Source of the DNA: Nonlabens spongiae
GTDB lineage: Bacteria > Bacteroidota > Bacteroidia > Flavobacteriales > Flavobacteriaceae
DNA: 64,000 nucleotides
Assembly (NCBI RefSeq): GCF_002117125.1
Contig: NZ_CP019344.1
Coordinates: 1,764,501-1,828,500, forward strand
Direction of reading: 5' to 3'
Of the stretch, positions 60,155 through 64,000 are shown piece by piece (the first letter of the stretch is position 1; every line of letters starts with the position of its first letter). The position numbers were made by a program, and so were the translations under genes. A model generated the notes under the pieces. The model saw only the letters and a list, made by a program, of their open reading frames with translations. It ran no database searches and was not told the DNA's origin.

Positions 60155-60223
60155 AATAGAGTTTTTCCTATTTACAAATAGGTTTTTCCCTTAAGAATGA
60201 AAATTAACGCAAAGCTATATTTG
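60155..60223 (+). promoter_or_regulatory. AATAGG-type promoter C
   Basis: AATAGA at 60155, AATAGG at 60177 (22 apart), CCTTAA at 60189, 21 bases, TATATTTG at 60216 (full -7 match). It is followed by terminator 3 with no gene between. Confidence 0.65.
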
Positions 60224-60228
60224 AATAA

Positions 60229-60328
60229 GTAAATAAGGGAGACTTTTCATGTTTATTACTTAACCGCCATCAAGTTTATGGCACAGCGCTCTGGCAATTA
60301 AGGGGAAAAAGCCAGGGCGCTTTTTTTA
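60229..60328 (+). ncRNA. Possible small RNA or emptied gene unit
   Basis: The about 100 bases between promoter C and the end of terminator 3 hold no ORF beyond ATGTTTATTACTTAA (four codons). Either a short RNA is made here, or a surface-protein gene was lost from a promoter-gene-terminator unit. The start point is inferred from the -7 box. Confidence 0.35.
60267..60327 (+). terminator. Two-hairpin terminator 3
   Basis: CCAT-caagttt-ATGG, CACA, stem GCGCTCTGGC / GCCAGGGCGC (one T-G), loop AATTAAGGGGAAAAA, seven T. The stem bases differ from copies 1 and 2 on both arms but still pair. Confidence 0.85.
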
Positions 60329-60418
60329 TCTCTTCTTCCGCAACAAATAAATCGCTAGCGCCACAACACATACCAGTATCGCGATAAAAAAAACAGTAAT
60401 TCCAGAAAGTGGATTCAT
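60326..60418 (-). CDS. Possible 30-residue membrane peptide
   Basis: A short frame starting three bases after the valS stop: NPLSGITVFFIAILVCVVAL then AIYLLRKKR. One hydrophobic helix followed by a basic end, as in small single-pass peptides. No start context or family supports it beyond position and composition. Its stop lies in the T run of terminator 3 on the other strand. Confidence 0.4.
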   Translation of the reverse strand: MNPLSGITVFFIAILVCVVALAIYLLRKKR

Positions 60419-60421
60419 ACC

Positions 60422-63055
60422 TTAAGATTTAAGAGCAGCAATACTGCGCTCCAACGTTTCAATCTTAGCAACGGCATCTGCCTGTTTTTTCTTCTCTAAT
60501 GCAACCACTTGTTCTGGTGCATTGTTGACAAAACGTTCGTTACCTAATTTCTTTTCCACTCCCTTCAAAAATGCTTGAGCGCGGTGTAATTCCGATTGTA
60601 GTTTTTCAAGTTCAGCTTCAGTATCTATAGCGCCTGCAAAGGGAATGAAATACTCATTAGAATTGACCCTGTAGCTAGCCGCTCCATCCAGTTGCTCAGA
60701 AATGACCTCAATTGAGGATATGTTTCCCATTTTCTGGATGAGGCCGTCATAGCGATCGCTCGTCTTTTCGTTATTGATCACTTTCAACTCTATCTCGTTC
60801 TTAAAAGCAATCTGTTTTTCCTTACGCACTTTTCTTATACCTGAAATTACGTCTTGAACTAACGTGAAATCCTCCAGAAGCGATTCATCAATCTGATGAG
60901 CCTCTGGCCACTTGTTGACACAAAGAGCATCTTTTGAATTGCGCTCTCTTAAAGAATGCCACAATTCCTCAGTCGCAAAAGGTGTGAAGGGATGCATGAT
61001 CCTCAAATTGTCCTCAAAAAGGTCTATAACTTCCTCGTAGGTTTTGGCATCAATAGGTTGCTGGTATGTAGGCTTTATAATCTCAAGCAACCAACCGCAG
61101 AAGTCGTCGTAAACCAATTTATAGACCGCCATTAACACATCACTGATGCGGTATTTTGAATAATGATCTTCGACCTCTGAAAGTACCTGACTGAATTTAC
61201 TTTTATACCACGCAATCGCTTGCTGGCTGTGCAAAGGTTGCTCGATGGACGCATCTACTTCCCAGCCTTTGATCAAATCGTGGGCACTCAGATTTTTCTT
61301 GATAAATCCTTTTCCTTGCTGACAGAGCGCCTCGTCAAACATCAGGTCATTGCCAGCAGCGCTGCTCAATAACAAGCCCACACGTACACCGTCTGCACTG
61401 TACTCCTCAATCAGTTTTAAGGCGTCCGGACTGTTGCCCAGCGACTTGGACATTTTACGCCGTTGCTTATCACGCACCAGTCCCGTGAGATACACTTTGT
61501 CAAAAGGTTTCTCGTCGCGCAATTCATAACCTGCAACGATCATACGCGCCACCCAGAAAAACAAGATATCAGGACCCGTTACCAAGTCACGAGTTGGGTA
61601 ATAATAATTGATCTCTTCATTTTCAGGCTCCAGCACACCATTGAAAACACTTATAGGCCACAACCAGCTTGAGAACCAGGTGTCTAGAACATCAGTTTCC
61701 TGTCTGAGGTCAGTAGCCTGGATGGAGTTGTTGTTTGTACGCTTTCGCGAAAGCGTTACAGCCTCCTCCACACTTCCAGCTACTACAAAATCTTCTTTTC
61801 CATCACCATAGTAATAAGCTGGAATGCGTTGTCCCCAAACGAGTTGACGTGATATGTTCCAGTCGCGCACATTTTCCATCCAGTGGAAATAAGTACTCTT
61901 GAACTTAGAAGGCAAAAGCTCAACGATATCTTCTTTAACAGCTTTGATCGCCGGTTGTGCGAGTTCTTCCATCTTGAGAAACCACTGGTCAGAAAGTCGT
62001 GGCTCGATGACGGCGCCTGTGCGCTCACTAGTACCTACTTTGTGAACGTGATTTTCCTTTTTTAGCAAAAACCCTTTTTCATCAAGCTCCTGACTGATCT
62101 GTTTGCGCACGTCAAAACGATCTTTACCTTCATAATGCAGGCCGTAGCTATTGAGCGTTCCATTTGCATTGAAAATATCGATCACCTCTAAGTTGTGGGT
62201 CTCACCTATCTTTTTATCATTCTCATCGTGAGCGGGAGTAATCTTGAGTGCACCCGTACCAAATTCTGTATCTACATAAGAGTCTGCAATAATCGGTATC
62301 TCGCGATTTGCAATGGGTACAATAGCTGTTTTACCAACGAGTTTTGTGAATCGATCATCTTCTGGATTGACACAAATCGCCGTATCACCGAGAATAGTTT
62401 CAGGTCGAGTGGTAGCGATCACAATATGATCATCGCTGTCTTTGATGGCGTATTTCAAATAATAAAGATGCCCGTTGCGCTCTTCATAATTCACTTCCTC
62501 ATCGCTGAGTGTGGTTTGAGCTTCTGGATCCCAATTCACCATGCGGTAACCGCGGTAAATCAAACCTTTTTTATAAAGGTCGATAAATACATTAATCACG
62601 CTCGCACTCATGTCATCGTCGAGGGTAAACTTAGTGCGTGACCAGTCGCAACTTGCGCCCAGTTTTTTGAGCTGTTCCAGAATGATTCCACCGTACTCAT
62701 GGGTCCAGTCCCAAGCGTGTTGTAAAAACTCTTCTCTTGTCAGGTCGTTTTTATCAATTCCCTGATCCTTGAGTTTTTTGACAACCTTAGCTTCAGTCGC
62801 TATACTGGCGTGATCTGTTCCCGGCACCCAGCATGCATTATAACCTTTAAGTCGCGCACGGCGTATCAAGACGTCTTGAATGGTATTGTTGAGCATGTGT
62901 CCCATGTGTAAGACTCCCGTCACATTAGGCGGCGGTATCACAATGGTGTAGCTTTCCCTATCGTCTGGAACTGACTTGAAAAAGTCGTGTTCCATCCAGT
63001 AGTCATACCATTTTTGCTCTACGGTTTGCGAGTTGTAATTAGAAGCTAGGGACAT
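60422..63055 (-). CDS. valS: Valine--tRNA ligase
   Basis: A class I synthetase of 877 residues charging tRNA-Val. HIGH-type motif PPPNVTGVLHMGHML (about 41-55), KMSKS in RRKMSKSLGNSPDALKL, the editing domain in the middle, an anticodon domain and the C-terminal coiled coil (AELEKLQSELHRAQAFLKGV). The palindrome codes LSRKR in a variable segment near 440. A possible -7 box (TACTTTTG) lies at 63084-63091. Confidence 0.97.
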   Translation of the reverse strand: MSLASNYNSQTVEQKWYDYWMEHDFFKSVPDDRESYTIVIPPPNVTGVLHMGHMLNNTIQDVLIRRARLKGYNACWVPGTDHASIATEAKVVKKLKDQGIDKNDLTREEFLQHAWDWTHEYGGIILEQLKKLGASCDWSRTKFTLDDDMSASVINVFIDLYKKGLIYRGYRMVNWDPEAQTTLSDEEVNYEERNGHLYYLKYAIKDSDDHIVIATTRPETILGDTAICVNPEDDRFTKLVGKTAIVPIANREIPIIADSYVDTEFGTGALKITPAHDENDKKIGETHNLEVIDIFNANGTLNSYGLHYEGKDRFDVRKQISQELDEKGFLLKKENHVHKVGTSERTGAVIEPRLSDQWFLKMEELAQPAIKAVKEDIVELLPSKFKSTYFHWMENVRDWNISRQLVWGQRIPAYYYGDGKEDFVVAGSVEEAVTLSRKRTNNNSIQATDLRQETDVLDTWFSSWLWPISVFNGVLEPENEEINYYYPTRDLVTGPDILFFWVARMIVAGYELRDEKPFDKVYLTGLVRDKQRRKMSKSLGNSPDALKLIEEYSADGVRVGLLLSSAAGNDLMFDEALCQQGKGFIKKNLSAHDLIKGWEVDASIEQPLHSQQAIAWYKSKFSQVLSEVEDHYSKYRISDVLMAVYKLVYDDFCGWLLEIIKPTYQQPIDAKTYEEVIDLFEDNLRIMHPFTPFATEELWHSLRERNSKDALCVNKWPEAHQIDESLLEDFTLVQDVISGIRKVRKEKQIAFKNEIELKVINNEKTSDRYDGLIQKMGNISSIEVISEQLDGAASYRVNSNEYFIPFAGAIDTEAELEKLQSELHRAQAFLKGVEKKLGNERFVNNAPEQVVALEKKKQADAVAKIETLERSIAALKS
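61740..61755. repeat. 16-base palindrome copy 14 (in valS)
   Basis: Perfect copy read in the LSRKR frame. Confidence 0.95.
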
Positions 63056-63162
63056 ATTGGCTCAATTTTTGACTATCAAAGGGCAAAAGTACCATTTAAC
63101 CTTTGTAAAGCATAATGAGTTATACGATTATAAATCGTAGATTTATCGAATACTTTCCAGCT

Positions 63163-63555
63163 ATGAAATATCCTATTTTGATTACTGTTTTACTGAGTAT
63201 CCTAAGCATAAGCTCGATCCATTCTCAGAGCGATGCCCAAACTCTCAATACCACAGTTGAATTTGAGGCCACGGTTTTGGATTTTGGAACAATTAGTAAG
63301 AGTAGTGATGGTCGCAAAACTTTCGTCTTTAAAAATACTGGAGAGGAACCTCTGGTTATATCTAAAGTTTTTTCATCCAGCCATTTGAGGGTCGTCAAAT
63401 ATCCACAAGAACCTGTTCAGCCCGGTGAAAAGGGAGAAATCGTAATTAAGTATGACACCAATCGTGTAGGACCTATTGTGAAAACGGTGACCGTTATGAT
63501 GAATATCAAAGAAAAAGCGATTCCGCTTCAGGTGAAAGGTGAAGTGAAATTGTAA
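63163..63555 (+). CDS. DUF1573 secreted protein
   Basis: A 130-residue protein with a signal peptide (YPILITVLLSILSISSIHSQ) and one DUF1573 domain (FEATVLDFGTISKSSDGRKT, FKNTGEEPLVISKVF, EIVIKYDTNRVGPIVKTVTV), a beta-sandwich found in many Bacteroidota surface proteins. I chose the ATG at 63163 because it opens the signal peptide; a longer frame from 63115 exists. Function unknown. It converges with the partial PDZ gene. Confidence 0.85.
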   Translation: MKYPILITVLLSILSISSIHSQSDAQTLNTTVEFEATVLDFGTISKSSDGRKTFVFKNTGEEPLVISKVFSSSHLRVVKYPQEPVQPGEKGEIVIKYDTNRVGPIVKTVTVMMNIKEKAIPLQVKGEVKL

Positions 63556-63558
63556 AGG

Positions 63559-64000
63559 CTATTCTATTATTGGCTTCAGTTTTAGTCGCACCTTGTAGTA
63601 TTCTTTTCCGCGTTTCATTTTTAATTTGACTACAGATCCTGGATCGCGGTAAAATAAATATGTGACTTCTCCCATACTGAATTCGCCCAAGTCCTTGTTA
63701 AATAAGCCAACTACCTGATCTCCCTCTTTTATTCCATTGAGATCTGCTGGAGAATCTGGAGCGACGTAGGATACGATGATTTTTTTGGCGTATCGATAGA
63801 AAAATGTTTTAGTCTGCCCGATTTCTATTTTCTTCATAGAGCGCACTTCTGTAGCTTTATCGGGATCGTAATTATATTTCACATCAGTCACCAGCTCTTC
63901 CTTACCTTCCCTGAGTTTTAATCCAGCCATATTATAATAAAAACCATCTTTAAAAGCCCTTGTTTGACGCAGATATAAAAATTCATCATCATAGTCAATC
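63559..64000 (-). CDS. C-terminal part of a PDZ-domain protein (partial)
   Basis: The frame runs off the window; 146 residues are visible. It contains a PDZ domain (YVAPDSPADLNGIKEGDQVV, MGEVTYLFYRDPGSVVKLKM) and ends KLKPIIE. In Bacteroidota such ends often belong to aspartyl-protease-PDZ proteins, but no protease part is in view. The apparent ATG at 63930 is internal. Confidence 0.7.
   Translation of the reverse strand, partial: IDYDDEFLYLRQTRAFKDGFYYNMAGLKLREGKEELVTDVKYNYDPDKATEVRSMKKIEIGQTKTFFYRYAKKIIVSYVAPDSPADLNGIKEGDQVVGLFNKDLGEFSMGEVTYLFYRDPGSVVKLKMKRGKEYYKVRLKLKPIIE

Noticed and set aside
49754..60328. Insertion sequence, prophage or CRISPR in the accessory locus
   Set aside because: No transposase, integrase, phage genes or regularly spaced repeats were seen.

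Overview
The window is a chromosomal segment from a member of the Bacteroidota, almost certainly a marine Flavobacteriaceae. The evidence is a SusC/SusD pair, three proteins of the type IX secretion economy (two with clear C-terminal sorting domains), Bacteroidota-type promoters (TTTG, 19 bases, TAnnTTTG), a str-S10-spc-alpha ribosomal cluster followed by carA-eno-gltA, and A+T-rich DNA. The genus cannot be fixed from sequence alone; Nonlabens/Dokdonia-like relatives are my guess.

Layout. 1-1.9 kb: two guanidino-modifying enzymes (CtlX-like citrulline hydrolase and an arginine-deiminase-family enzyme). 2.0-22.9 kb, all minus strand: rpsL-rpsG-fusA, S10, spc and alpha ribosomal genes, then carA, eno and gltA, with a perfect promoter in front of rpsL. 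23.0-30.2 kb, plus strand: an Omp85-like outer membrane protein, then a SusC/SusD/lipoprotein transport unit. 30.3-44.6 kb: compact housekeeping genes on both strands (rlmB, rhomboid protease, rarA, yjjG-type nucleotidase, deacetylase-like protein, radC, yaaA, rluD-type synthase, PASTA protein, ddl, coaD, M14 peptidase, NUDIX, pyrE, SRPBCC, birA). 44.6-49.5 kb: rsfS-ftsH-LUD-cdsA-psd-ACBP operon. 49.7-60.3 kb: an accessory signalling and surface-protein locus. 60.3-64 kb: a tiny membrane ORF, valS, a DUF1573 protein and the C-terminal end of a PDZ protein running off the window.

The part most likely to be new is the 49.7-60.3 kb locus. A NarL-type two-component operon (unknown protein, membrane protein, kinase, regulator) and a LuxR-type regulator sit beside two units of secreted proteins. 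Four promoters here share one unusual architecture: two AATAGG direct repeats 21-22 bases apart, an element near CCTTAA at the place of the -33 box, then 20-21 bases to a TAnnTTTn -7 box. Three of them precede surface-protein units (one unit has no gene left, or makes a small RNA) and the fourth precedes the two-component operon itself. The three surface units end in the same two-hairpin terminator, with paired base changes in the stem.

Across the whole window a perfect 16-base palindrome, CGCTTTCGCGAAAGCG, occurs 14 times, seven times between genes and seven times inside genes in all three reading frames. It is absent from ribosomal protein coding sequences, although one copy lies between rpsJ and rplC. 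Two housekeeping genes, rplB and rarA, carry single-base frameshifts next to G runs; sequencing error is the simplest explanation, but each needs checking.
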